From contig JAJPJO010000424.1 of assembly GCA_021324135.1 (NCBI GenBank), positions 1 to 34,939 on the forward strand: a stretch of 34,939 nt of DNA, written 5' to 3'. The notes under the pieces were generated by a model. That model was not told the origin of the DNA, searched no databases, and saw only the letters and a program-made list of their open reading frames with translations. The position numbers and the translations under genes were made by a program. Source of the DNA: Pseudomonadota bacterium (GTDB lineage Bacteria > Cyanobacteriota > Vampirovibrionia > Obscuribacterales > Obscuribacteraceae). Positions 26,071 through 34,308 of this stretch are shown here, one piece after another; positions within the stretch are counted from its first letter, which is position 1, and each line of letters begins with the position of its first letter.

Positions 26071-29000
26071 ATGAAAACGGATGCGAACCTGTCGCTTCAA
26101 TCATCTGCCGAGACCCGCGGAATCAAAATCAAGTGGACGGACATCAACGGACGAGAGCACAAGATTTCATCGACTGCCCTGGAATCCGTAATGAAGGCTC
26201 TTGGAATGTTCGATGGCAAGCAGATCGAGCCTGTTGCCGAGCCTGCCAATCAGAAAGGTCGCCGAGTCAGAAGTGTTGATGATGGACAGGCCAGGCGCCT
26301 GAGTGTTCGTCCCATACTTCCTGATGCTTGTGTATTCAAACGTGGTTGGGGCGACACAAGCGTATTGCCGATTGAGGTTCGTTTTCAATGGCAAGAGGTG
26401 GATTTATCGAAAGCCGATTTGCAGGTGACCTTCAGCATCTATGAGGAGTATGGAGCGGTTCGAACCGGAATGGCAGAGCCGCTGGAAGGCGAGAGCGGTG
26501 CCTTTCGCATTGCTATTGGCAGCGAGGTAGGATGGGGCTACCATCGTTTAAAAATCACTTTGCAAACGCCTGCCGTACCGGGCAATAAAACGAATGGTTC
26601 GCATTCTCAGCAGTTGGAATGGGAAATTCCGCTGATCATTACGCCGGCGCAGTGCTATTTACCGGGTTCGTTTTCGCTCAACCAAAAAATTTGGGGACCT
26701 TCGATCAATCTCACCACTCTGAAGAGCAAACGCAACTGGGGCTCAGGTGATTTCAGCGATTTGAAAAACGTGATCAGCTTCTGTACGGCTCAAGGAGCGG
26801 GAATTGCTGCCGTCAGTTCACTGCACGCGCAGCTTGCCTACGCCGGCAAGTCATCACCGCGTCTGCCGTCTCACCGTGGCTTTATCAGCGTTCTTTATAT
26901 CGATGTGGAAGCCGTGGAAGACTTTCGTCAATGTGAAGAGGCGCGCCGCCTGGTCGCTTCACCCGAGTTCCAGAAAGCGCTTGATGAGCTGAGGCAAGCC
27001 GACGTCGTCGATGTGCGAGGAGTGCTCGAACTAAAGTTGCGCATCCTGGACAAACTTTATCAGTATTTTCGCAGCCATCATTTGCACCGACCAAGCAATC
27101 GCACCAAGGACTTTCGCGCTTTTCAGCGGCAACGAGGCAAAGAATTGCGATACTTTGCAGCCCATCAAGCGATTGCTGAAAGCCTCTTGCGAGAAGGCAG
27201 CCAGTTCGAGTCGTGGCTGGCGTGGCCGGAGAAGTACAAGGATCCCGACTCGCAAGCTGTGCTTGATTTTATCGCCTCCAATAACGAGCGCATCGAATTC
27301 TTCGAGTATCTGCAATGGCAGGCTGAGATCCAGCTGAACGCCGTGGGAAGCATGTGCTTGAACAGCAGGCTGCCCCTTGGTCTTGTTCTTGATGTCAGCC
27401 CGCTTTGCTCGTACCTTGGTGCGGAGGCATGGAGACATCCTGATGTTTTCGCCGAGGGCTTGAGTCTTGTGGAGCCGCCCCGACCCTACCTTCTGGATGG
27501 CTACATCACCGAGGCGCCTCCATTCTCGCTTCGCGGGCTGAGGCGAGCAGCCTATCAGCCTCTCAGTGAGATCCTCCGCCACAACATGCGTCATGCTGGT
27601 GCTATTCGTATGCGCGGCGTTTTTCACTGGTTGTCCCCGGTTGTCACCGCCGATGACACCACCCTCGATAATTCCGCCATCGTTTCCATGCCGGTGGAGG
27701 AGATACTCGGCATCATCGCCTTGGAGAGTCATCGCAACTTCTCAATGGTGATCATGTATTACGAGGAGATTACCGGGAATGACAGTGAGAATCTTCTGTC
27801 GACATTGCGCTCCTGGAACATCGTTCCTCAGCAGCATTTGCTCAACAATGAGCCTGAAAAGATCGAAAGCCGGCTAGCCGGGCGCGAGCCTTTCGAGCAT
27901 CGGCTTCTGGAGCCGCTTCCTCCCTCGTTATCACCTTTGTCGGCGTTCTGGCAAGGCTCTGATTTGCAAGCGCTTGCCGAACGCCACTTGCCGCCTGACA
28001 GGGAAGTCCGCGATCGCCTTATCGATCTCAGGGTACAGCAAAGAATGGAGATTCTTCATTCGCTCGAAAGTCGTGGATTGCTGCCTGAGGGCGTGACGCC
28101 CGATCCATTGTCAGTGCCCATTGCCACACCCTCACTGCTGGCTTCAATCATGACCCTGATGGCTCGCTCGTCGGCATCGATCGTTCTTTTCCGGCTGGAG
28201 GATTTGGTGCCCAGCGATCATAGCGTTGTCTCGTATGAGGATGTGGATCAGCCAAATTGGAGGATCAAACTGACTCCCTCATTCGATCTGTTGATCGAAA
28301 GCGATGTGGCTGAGCTGGTGGTGGACCGATTGCAATCCGAAAGGGGGAGCTTCTTCGATCATCTTGAGCTGGCGCCACTGGCCGAGGTGCCTGCCGGAAA
28401 GAAACTGACCATTCCGCAGGCGACATATCGCTTGCAGCTCAGCAAGCAATTCAACCTGACGGATGTTGAGAAACTGGTCGATTATTTGCACAATCTCGGC
28501 ATCAGCCATCTATACCTGTCGCCCATTCTGGAGGCGCGACCGGGAAGCCCGCATGGATACGACATAATCAATCACAAGCGCTTGAATCCCGAACTCGGCA
28601 CTGAAGCTGATTTGAGCAAATTGTCGGATCATTTGCGTTCGTGCGGAATGGGAATAGTACTGGATCTGGTGCCGAACCACATGGGCATCGGAAAGCACAA
28701 TCCCTGGTGGACGGATGTCCTCGAGCATGGGCCGGCATCGGAATATGCCGATTATTTTGACATTGACTGGTGCCCGGTCAAGAAGGAGCTCCATGGCAGA
28801 GTCTTGCTGCCGATCCTGGGTGATGCCTATGGCCGGGTCATAAGAGACGGGCAGTTGAAGTTTGCTTTCGATAAAGAGACAGGCAAGTTTAATGTGAGCT
28901 ACTACGAGCACGAGCTGCCACTGAATCCGGTATCATATCCTCTGATTCTCGGCCGGCGCATCAGCGTTCTCAACGAACGATTGGGCTCGGGCAACATGCT

Positions 29001-31368
29001 GGCTATGGACTATATGAGCATCGCCGAGGCGCTCTCCAGCCTGCCCAATGGAATGGGTTTGACAAACGATCAGCGTGAGAAGCGCTTGCGGGAATTCAAA
29101 GTTTCCTGCCATCGCCTGGTTGAGCTTTGTGCCAGGAGTCCTGTCGTCCTCGAATTCATCGAGCAGAACTTGAAGGACTTCGAAGCCTCCGACAAAGATG
29201 CGGCCGCAGTCGAGCGGGTGCATGATCTTTTGGAGATGCAGAGTTATCGCCTGGCGTTCTGGCGGGTTGCCGCGCATGAGATCAACTACCGCCGCTTTTT
29301 CGACATCAACGATCTTGCCGGAGTGCGTGTCGAGGATCAAAGAGCCTTCATAGATATGCACGAGTATGTTTTCAAGCTTCTGGAGGAGCGCAAGATTGAC
29401 GGCTTGCGAATTGATCATCCCGACGGGCTTTTCGATCCCTCCGGCTACTTCAGGCGCATTCAGGAGGAAGCGGAGCGCAGGCTGCGCGCCGCGAATGAGA
29501 CATTCAACGATACTCCCAGCCGATTCGAGCGCCAGCAGGACTATGCCATATACCTGCTTGGCGAAAAGATTTTGGCGCCCTATGAGCGCATGGAGCGAGA
29601 TTGGCTCATACACGGGACCACGGGCTACGACTTTCTAAATGCGGTCAATGGATTGCTGGTGGACGACGGCGAGGAGAGCGTCTTCAACGAGTTCTACCAG
29701 ATCTGCTGCGGAGAAACGGAGTCCTACGATGAGCTTATATACAAGAGCAAGCATCTGATCATGCAGACATCATTGTCGTCTGAACTGAACGTGCTTGCTC
29801 ATAGACTGACGCAGATCGCCGAGTCGAACTGGATGTATCGTGATTTCACATTGAACTCATTGCGTCATGCCCTTTCGGAGGTAGTGGCGTTCTTCCCCGT
29901 CTACCGCACCTATGTCAAGGAAGGCACCGTCAGCGATGTCGCCATCTCTTACATCGGCAGAGCCATACGTCGAGCCAAACAGCACAACAGAACCGTGCAC
30001 CCCGCCATATTCGATTTTATCCGCGATGTTTTGACGCTGAAGCTCATCGACGGCATCCCTTCCATCGAAGAGAAAGCCGGCTTCGAAAAGGACGTGGTCA
30101 GTTTTGCCATGAAGTTTCAACAATTCACCGGACCGGTCATGGCGAAGAGCTTAGAAGATACTCTTTTCTACAAATACAATCGATTCGTGTGCCTTAACGA
30201 GGTTGGCGCTGAGCCGAATCACTTCGGTCTGACCACATCCGATTTTCACTTCTTGAATGAAGAACGGCACCGGCACTATCCCTATAGCATGCTGGCGACT
30301 TCCACTCATGATACGAAGCGCTCTGAGGATGTTCGCGCCCGCCTGACGGTGCTCTCGGAAATTCCCGACAACTGGCAAGAACGGGTTCTACGCTGGATGG
30401 ATTATAACGAGGCGCGCTACGTTTACGAGGCAGATCGAAAGATTCCGACGAGCAATGATGAATATCTTTTCTACCAAACTCTAGTAGGCACTTATCCACT
30501 GGACTTAGCCGGCGATCAGGATCTCGACCTTTATCGGCAGCGCATCGAGCAATATATGCTCAAGGCATGCCGTGAGGCTAAGGAGAATACGAGCTGGATT
30601 AACCCGGACCAGACATACGAAGACGGGTTGGTGTCTTTTATCCGTTCCTTGCTCCGTCCGGAAAATCTGGGCGCCAAAGCCGATCCGTTTTTCGTTGATT
30701 TTCTCGAGTTTCACGAGCACGTCTGCCGGCTTGGTCTGATCAAAGCCCTGGTTCAGGCACTCTTGAAATTCACCTGTCCCGGCGTTCCAGACATCTATCA
30801 GGGCAACGAGCTCTTCGACTTCAGTCTCGTCGATCCGGACAATCGCCGCCCGGTCGATTTCAATCTGCGCCATGATTTACTCAATGGCATGCGCCCTTTC
30901 ATCGAGAATATGGAAGAGAGAAGCGACGATGAGAAAAAGAAATTCATTCGCGAGCTGCTTCAAAAGTACAAGGACGGCCGCATAAAATTGTATCTCACCG
31001 CCAAAATGTTGCATTTGCGCGCCGGCAGTCCAAAGCTGTTCACTATTGGACGCTATCTTCCTATCGGCATTACCGGAGAGGGCAAAGACTGTTTCATCTC
31101 ATTCGCTCGCGAGCGTCATGGAGAGACAGCCGTGGTCGTGGCACCGGTACTGGTATCACCTTTGATCACGCCGGATTTCGCATCGCTCTATAGAGGGCCG
31201 GAGGAAACCGCCTACTGGATGAACACACGGCTCAGTCTGCCTCGCGAGTTGCAGAAGCGCAATTACATCAACGCTCTCAGCGGCGAGAAAGTCGAGTTTG
31301 AGGATCGCCGCCCGCGCATTTCTTCTGTTTTGCAGCGCCTGCCGTTTGCCCTCTTAGTGAGCGGCTAA
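26071..31368 (+). CDS. treY: MalQ-like/TreY fusion: maltooligosyltrehalose synthase with inactive-looking GH77 half
   Basis: TreY converts the reducing-end alpha-1,4 linkage of a maltooligosaccharide to an alpha,alpha-1,1 trehalose linkage. The C-terminal half (about 777-1765) is a complete TreY: IPQATYRLQL start, GLRIDHPDGL with D1115, GEKIL with E1165 and STHDTKRSED with D1414. About 25 extra residues separate D1115 from E1165 compared with short TreY enzymes. The N-terminal half (1-770) aligns along its length with MalQ (GH77): N-terminal beta-domains, SKRNWGSGDFSDLK, ALESHRNFSMVI and PNWRIKL. Its catalytic acids are missing: RIDH is RMRG (R515 at the nucleophile), GED is MYY (562-564) and THD is PPS (S619). 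The ATG at 26071 follows GGAAGG; a TTG at 26020 is less likely. Confidence 0.95.
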   Translation: MKTDANLSLQSSAETRGIKIKWTDINGREHKISSTALESVMKALGMFDGKQIEPVAEPANQKGRRVRSVDDGQARRLSVRPILPDACVFKRGWGDTSVLPIEVRFQWQEVDLSKADLQVTFSIYEEYGAVRTGMAEPLEGESGAFRIAIGSEVGWGYHRLKITLQTPAVPGNKTNGSHSQQLEWEIPLIITPAQCYLPGSFSLNQKIWGPSINLTTLKSKRNWGSGDFSDLKNVISFCTAQGAGIAAVSSLHAQLAYAGKSSPRLPSHRGFISVLYIDVEAVEDFRQCEEARRLVASPEFQKALDELRQADVVDVRGVLELKLRILDKLYQYFRSHHLHRPSNRTKDFRAFQRQRGKELRYFAAHQAIAESLLREGSQFESWLAWPEKYKDPDSQAVLDFIASNNERIEFFEYLQWQAEIQLNAVGSMCLNSRLPLGLVLDVSPLCSYLGAEAWRHPDVFAEGLSLVEPPRPYLLDGYITEAPPFSLRGLRRAAYQPLSEILRHNMRHAGAIRMRGVFHWLSPVVTADDTTLDNSAIVSMPVEEILGIIALESHRNFSMVIMYYEEITGNDSENLLSTLRSWNIVPQQHLLNNEPEKIESRLAGREPFEHRLLEPLPPSLSPLSAFWQGSDLQALAERHLPPDREVRDRLIDLRVQQRMEILHSLESRGLLPEGVTPDPLSVPIATPSLLASIMTLMARSSASIVLFRLEDLVPSDHSVVSYEDVDQPNWRIKLTPSFDLLIESDVAELVVDRLQSERGSFFDHLELAPLAEVPAGKKLTIPQATYRLQLSKQFNLTDVEKLVDYLHNLGISHLYLSPILEARPGSPHGYDIINHKRLNPELGTEADLSKLSDHLRSCGMGIVLDLVPNHMGIGKHNPWWTDVLEHGPASEYADYFDIDWCPVKKELHGRVLLPILGDAYGRVIRDGQLKFAFDKETGKFNVSYYEHELPLNPVSYPLILGRRISVLNERLGSGNMLAMDYMSIAEALSSLPNGMGLTNDQREKRLREFKVSCHRLVELCARSPVVLEFIEQNLKDFEASDKDAAAVERVHDLLEMQSYRLAFWRVAAHEINYRRFFDINDLAGVRVEDQRAFIDMHEYVFKLLEERKIDGLRIDHPDGLFDPSGYFRRIQEEAERRLRAANETFNDTPSRFERQQDYAIYLLGEKILAPYERMERDWLIHGTTGYDFLNAVNGLLVDDGEESVFNEFYQICCGETESYDELIYKSKHLIMQTSLSSELNVLAHRLTQIAESNWMYRDFTLNSLRHALSEVVAFFPVYRTYVKEGTVSDVAISYIGRAIRRAKQHNRTVHPAIFDFIRDVLTLKLIDGIPSIEEKAGFEKDVVSFAMKFQQFTGPVMAKSLEDTLFYKYNRFVCLNEVGAEPNHFGLTTSDFHFLNEERHRHYPYSMLATSTHDTKRSEDVRARLTVLSEIPDNWQERVLRWMDYNEARYVYEADRKIPTSNDEYLFYQTLVGTYPLDLAGDQDLDLYRQRIEQYMLKACREAKENTSWINPDQTYEDGLVSFIRSLLRPENLGAKADPFFVDFLEFHEHVCRLGLIKALVQALLKFTCPGVPDIYQGNELFDFSLVDPDNRRPVDFNLRHDLLNGMRPFIENMEERSDDEKKKFIRELLQKYKDGRIKLYLTAKMLHLRAGSPKLFTIGRYLPIGITGEGKDCFISFARERHGETAVVVAPVLVSPLITPDFASLYRGPEETAYWMNTRLSLPRELQKRNYINALSGEKVEFEDRRPRISSVLQRLPFALLVSG

Positions 31369-31412
31369 ACTACTTCAGAAACCTGGACCGGAAAACAACC
31401 TAAGGAATCGTA

Positions 31413-33701
31413 ATGCAAAGCAATCGAAGCCACTACCAGAACTTGATCAAGCGAACGGAAATGAAGTCAACCGATACGCAGCGTGCTTCTGCCATTCCGT
31501 CAAAACTGAAGGTGCTGCAGGGCTCGCCTTATCCGCTTGGCGCCACATGGGATGGTCATGGCGTCAACTTTGCTTTGTTCTCAGAGCACGCCGCCAAGGT
31601 GGAGCTTTGCCTTTTCGACTCACCCGAAGCAGAGCACGAGTCCGTGAGAATTCAATTGCCCGAGTATACAAATCAAGTCTTCCACGGCTATGTAAAGGGT
31701 CTCGAGCCCGGTCAACTTTACGGCTACCGCGTCCACGGTCCCTACGAGCCGAAACGGGGGCACAGGTTCAATCCGAGCAAACTTCTGGTTGATCCGTATG
31801 CAAAATGTATCGGCCGTGATTTGCAATGGGACGACAGCCTCTTTGCTTACACCATAGGCGATACCAAAGAGGATTTGAGTTTTGATACCAGGGATAGTGC
31901 AAAGTTCGCGCCACTATGCGCGGTGATAGACGACAGCTTCAACTGGGGCGGCGATATCAGACCGAACACACCGTGGCACAAGACAATCATATACGAGGCC
32001 CATGTGAAAGGGCTGACCCAGCTGCAAGAAGGGATTCCGGAGCAGTTGCGCGGCACCTATCTGGGTCTGTGCACGGATGCGATGATTCGCCATCTGAAGC
32101 GCCTCGGTATCACGGCAATTGAACTGATGCCCGTCCATCATCACATCGATGATCGGCATCTGGTCGAGCGCAGACTCCGCAATTACTGGGGCTACAATAC
32201 CCTTGCATATTTCGCGCCCGACAAGCGTTTTTCGCGATCGGACGAGTTGACCTCGCCCGTCAATGAGTTCAAAAGCATGGTGCGAGCCTTGCATCGTGTC
32301 GGTATCGAGGTGATTCTCGACGTGGTTTATAACCACACGGCCGAAGGCAATCACCTGGGACCGACGCTTTCATTCAAAGGCATCGACAACCTTTCCTATT
32401 ATCGAACCACGCAGTCGAGCCAGCGTTATTACATGGACTATACCGGTTGCGGCAATACTCTCAACATGACCCATCCAAGGGTTCTGCAACTGCTCATGGA
32501 CAGCCTGCGCTACTGGGTAGTCGAGATGCATGTAGATGGATTTCGTTTCGATCTGGCGGCGGCACTGGCCAGGGAATTATTTGACGTCGACAAGCTCTCT
32601 GCCTTTTTCGATGTCATTCAGCAAGACCCGATCATTTCACAAGTGAAGCTCATCGCCGAACCCTGGGACATCGGTCTGGGCGGCTATCAAGTCGGAAACT
32701 TTCCGGTGTTGTGGGCCGAGTGGAACGGCAAATACAGAGATAATGTCAGGCGATTCTGGACGGGCGAGCACGGCATGGCCGGTGAGTTCGCCACCCGGCT
32801 ATCGGGAAGCAGCGATCTCTATCAGACCAGCGGCAGGAGCCCTTATGCCAGCATCAATTTCATCACCGCCCATGACGGCTTTACGCTTCAAGACCTGGTG
32901 AGCTACAACGACAAACATAACGAAGCCAACGGCGACAATAACAGCGACGGGGACAGCAACAATCATAGTTGGAACTGTGGCGCTGAGGGTGCCACCGATG
33001 ATCCGGAAGTGCTGGCTTTGCGGCTGAAACAGAAAAAGAATCTGATGAGCACATTGCTCTTATCCTGGGGCGTGCCGATGATCTGCGCCGGTGATGAATT
33101 CGGACGCACTCAGGCAGGCAACAACAACGCTTACTGTCAGGATAATGAGATCAGCTGGCTTAACTGGAACTGGAGCGAAGCGGACGAGGAGTTCTTCAAG
33201 TTCGTCATGAAGCTGATGGCCATTCGGCAAAGCAATCCAATTTTGCAAAAACGAAAATTCACCATTCAAAGACCGCTGACGAGCAACCCGACCCGTAAGT
33301 CCATTGTCTGGATTGCGAGCACCGGCGACGAGATGAAAGAAGGCGACTGGAACTATGGCGGGGCACACACATTCGGAGTGCTTTTTGACGGCGAGTGCGT
33401 CGATGACCTCGATGAAGAAGGCAATCCAATCAACTCCGCCAGTCTCCTTTTTCTACTGAACGCCTGGTGGGAGGATGTCACTTTCCGATTGCCTGAGCCA
33501 CCGCAAGGCAGCAATTCCGGCGCCTCCAACCCCTCAGCCAAGTTTGCCTGGGAGCATCTCTTTGACACCAACGGTGGTGACGAGCCCAAGCGCCTGTGGA
33601 ATGCAAAGACGGCATATCCACTAAAAGCGAGAAGTTGTGCGCTTTTTCAATTGCGCGATAAGGACTTCTTATCCGATACGTTGCGTCCACGCATTGCCTG
33701 A
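31413..33701 (+). CDS. treX: Glycogen debranching enzyme / isoamylase (TreX/GlgX)
   Basis: This GH13 debranching enzyme hydrolyses alpha-1,6 branches of glycogen, giving linear chains for TreY. An N-terminal CBM48-like domain (about 30-160, with PLGATWDGHGVNFALFSEHA and YGYRVHGPYEP) precedes the barrel. Catalytic residues are D380 in DGFRFDLAAAL, E416 in LIAEPWDIG and D488 in AHDGFTLQDL. NYWGYNTLAYFAP and DVVYNHTAEGN are further isoamylase marks. Length (762 aa) is a little above the usual 650-720. AAGGA precedes the ATG at 31413, and the gene starts 44 bp after the TreY fusion, so they are probably co-transcribed. TreX and GlgX cannot be told apart by sequence; the cluster favours TreX. Confidence 0.95.
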   Translation: MQSNRSHYQNLIKRTEMKSTDTQRASAIPSKLKVLQGSPYPLGATWDGHGVNFALFSEHAAKVELCLFDSPEAEHESVRIQLPEYTNQVFHGYVKGLEPGQLYGYRVHGPYEPKRGHRFNPSKLLVDPYAKCIGRDLQWDDSLFAYTIGDTKEDLSFDTRDSAKFAPLCAVIDDSFNWGGDIRPNTPWHKTIIYEAHVKGLTQLQEGIPEQLRGTYLGLCTDAMIRHLKRLGITAIELMPVHHHIDDRHLVERRLRNYWGYNTLAYFAPDKRFSRSDELTSPVNEFKSMVRALHRVGIEVILDVVYNHTAEGNHLGPTLSFKGIDNLSYYRTTQSSQRYYMDYTGCGNTLNMTHPRVLQLLMDSLRYWVVEMHVDGFRFDLAAALARELFDVDKLSAFFDVIQQDPIISQVKLIAEPWDIGLGGYQVGNFPVLWAEWNGKYRDNVRRFWTGEHGMAGEFATRLSGSSDLYQTSGRSPYASINFITAHDGFTLQDLVSYNDKHNEANGDNNSDGDSNNHSWNCGAEGATDDPEVLALRLKQKKNLMSTLLLSWGVPMICAGDEFGRTQAGNNNAYCQDNEISWLNWNWSEADEEFFKFVMKLMAIRQSNPILQKRKFTIQRPLTSNPTRKSIVWIASTGDEMKEGDWNYGGAHTFGVLFDGECVDDLDEEGNPINSASLLFLLNAWWEDVTFRLPEPPQGSNSGASNPSAKFAWEHLFDTNGGDEPKRLWNAKTAYPLKARSCALFQLRDKDFLSDTLRPRIA

Positions 33702-33773
33702 GGACTGCTAAACGCCCTTAATGCAACGGCGCGAAAAGCCGACGCAAAAGAGCCGGCCAGCCAAGCATGTATG

Positions 33774-33794
33774 ACTGCATGAATAAAATGCAGT
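33774..33794 (+). terminator. First hairpin after treX
   Basis: ACTGCAT, loop GAATAAA, ATGCAGT: a perfect seven-base stem 73 bp after the treX stop. No T-run follows directly. It lies in the convergent gap between treX and the DUF378 gene and may act with the next hairpin. Confidence 0.35.
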
Positions 33795-33807
33795 GCGTAT
33801 CGGATCT

Positions 33808-33823
33808 GCCACCTGCCGGTGGC
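33808..33823 (+). terminator. Probable intrinsic terminator after treX
   Basis: GCCACC, loop TGCC, GGTGGC: a perfect GC-rich stem followed by CATTTTGATT on the plus strand. It fits the end of the trehalose transcript. On the minus strand no T-run follows, so it would terminate mainly plus-strand transcription. Confidence 0.55.
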
Positions 33824-33855
33824 CATTTTGATTCAGGGATGCCAAACCACTACGA

Positions 33856-34068
33856 CTACGAAGACTTAGGCGCCATGCGGGCTTTGACAAACTGAAGCAT
33901 TTGTACAAGCGCGCAAACACCGACTAAGCCGTATACAGCCTTGGTCATGGTGCTGCCATCACCAAGCAAGCTGGATACCAGGTTGTAGTTGAACAATCCG
34001 ACAAGACCCCAATTCAAGCCACCAATCAGGATTAGAACGGTGGCAATTAGCTCGAAATGTTTCATCAT
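33856..34068 (-). CDS. DUF378 (YuzA-like) small membrane protein
   Basis: This is a 70-aa inner-membrane protein of the DUF378 family; function unknown. The marks are LIGGLNWGLVGLFNYNLV (helix 1 and loop) and AVYGLVGVCALVQML (helix 2), the usual two-helix pattern. The start is one of two adjacent ATG codons (34066 or 34063), preceded by AGGTGA on the minus strand. It is transcribed alone, convergent with treX, from a recognisable upstream -35. Confidence 0.9.
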   Translation of the reverse strand: MMKHFELIATVLILIGGLNWGLVGLFNYNLVSSLLGDGSTMTKAVYGLVGVCALVQMLQFVKARMAPKSS

Positions 34069-34145
34069 TGTTGATTCACCTGAGCACCAGATCTATTTGA
34101 ACTTCCAAAAACCACATCTGGAGCCGATCTGAATGCTTACTTATA

Positions 34146-34174
34146 AGCTTAGTAGGTTTTAATCTGGTTGTCAA
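34146..34174 (-). promoter_or_regulatory. Candidate promoter for the DUF378 gene
   Basis: On the minus strand a perfect TTGACA -35 (34169-34174) is followed 17 bp later by TAAGCT (34146-34151), a weak -10. It would give a leader of about 70 nt before the ATG. Confidence 0.4.
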
Positions 34175-34247
34175 CAGTGGCGTCGCCTGAAACCTCGGCA
34201 GAGACAGCTTTAGCAACTGCCGATACCTTATACGGTGCCCTCATCCA

Positions 34248-34284
34248 CTCTGCCAGTCCTTGGCGCAAACTAAGACAGGCAGAG
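34248..34284. repeat. Inverted repeat downstream of the aldehyde dehydrogenase gene
   Basis: CTCTGCC (34248-34254) and GGCAGAG (34278-34284) are exact complements with a 23-nt loop. They lie just past the minus-strand aldehyde dehydrogenase stop. No T-run follows on that strand, so a terminator role is doubtful. Confidence 0.25.
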
Positions 34285-34308
34285 GGTCAACTCAAAGTGA
34301 CGGCTTAC

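Noticed and set aside
27031..27732. 233-codon antisense frame within the MalQ-like region
   Set aside because: It is a shadow of the fusion gene with no motif of its own.
28933..29613. 226-codon antisense frame within the TreY region
   Set aside because: It is entirely opposite a well-supported GH13 domain and carries no motif.
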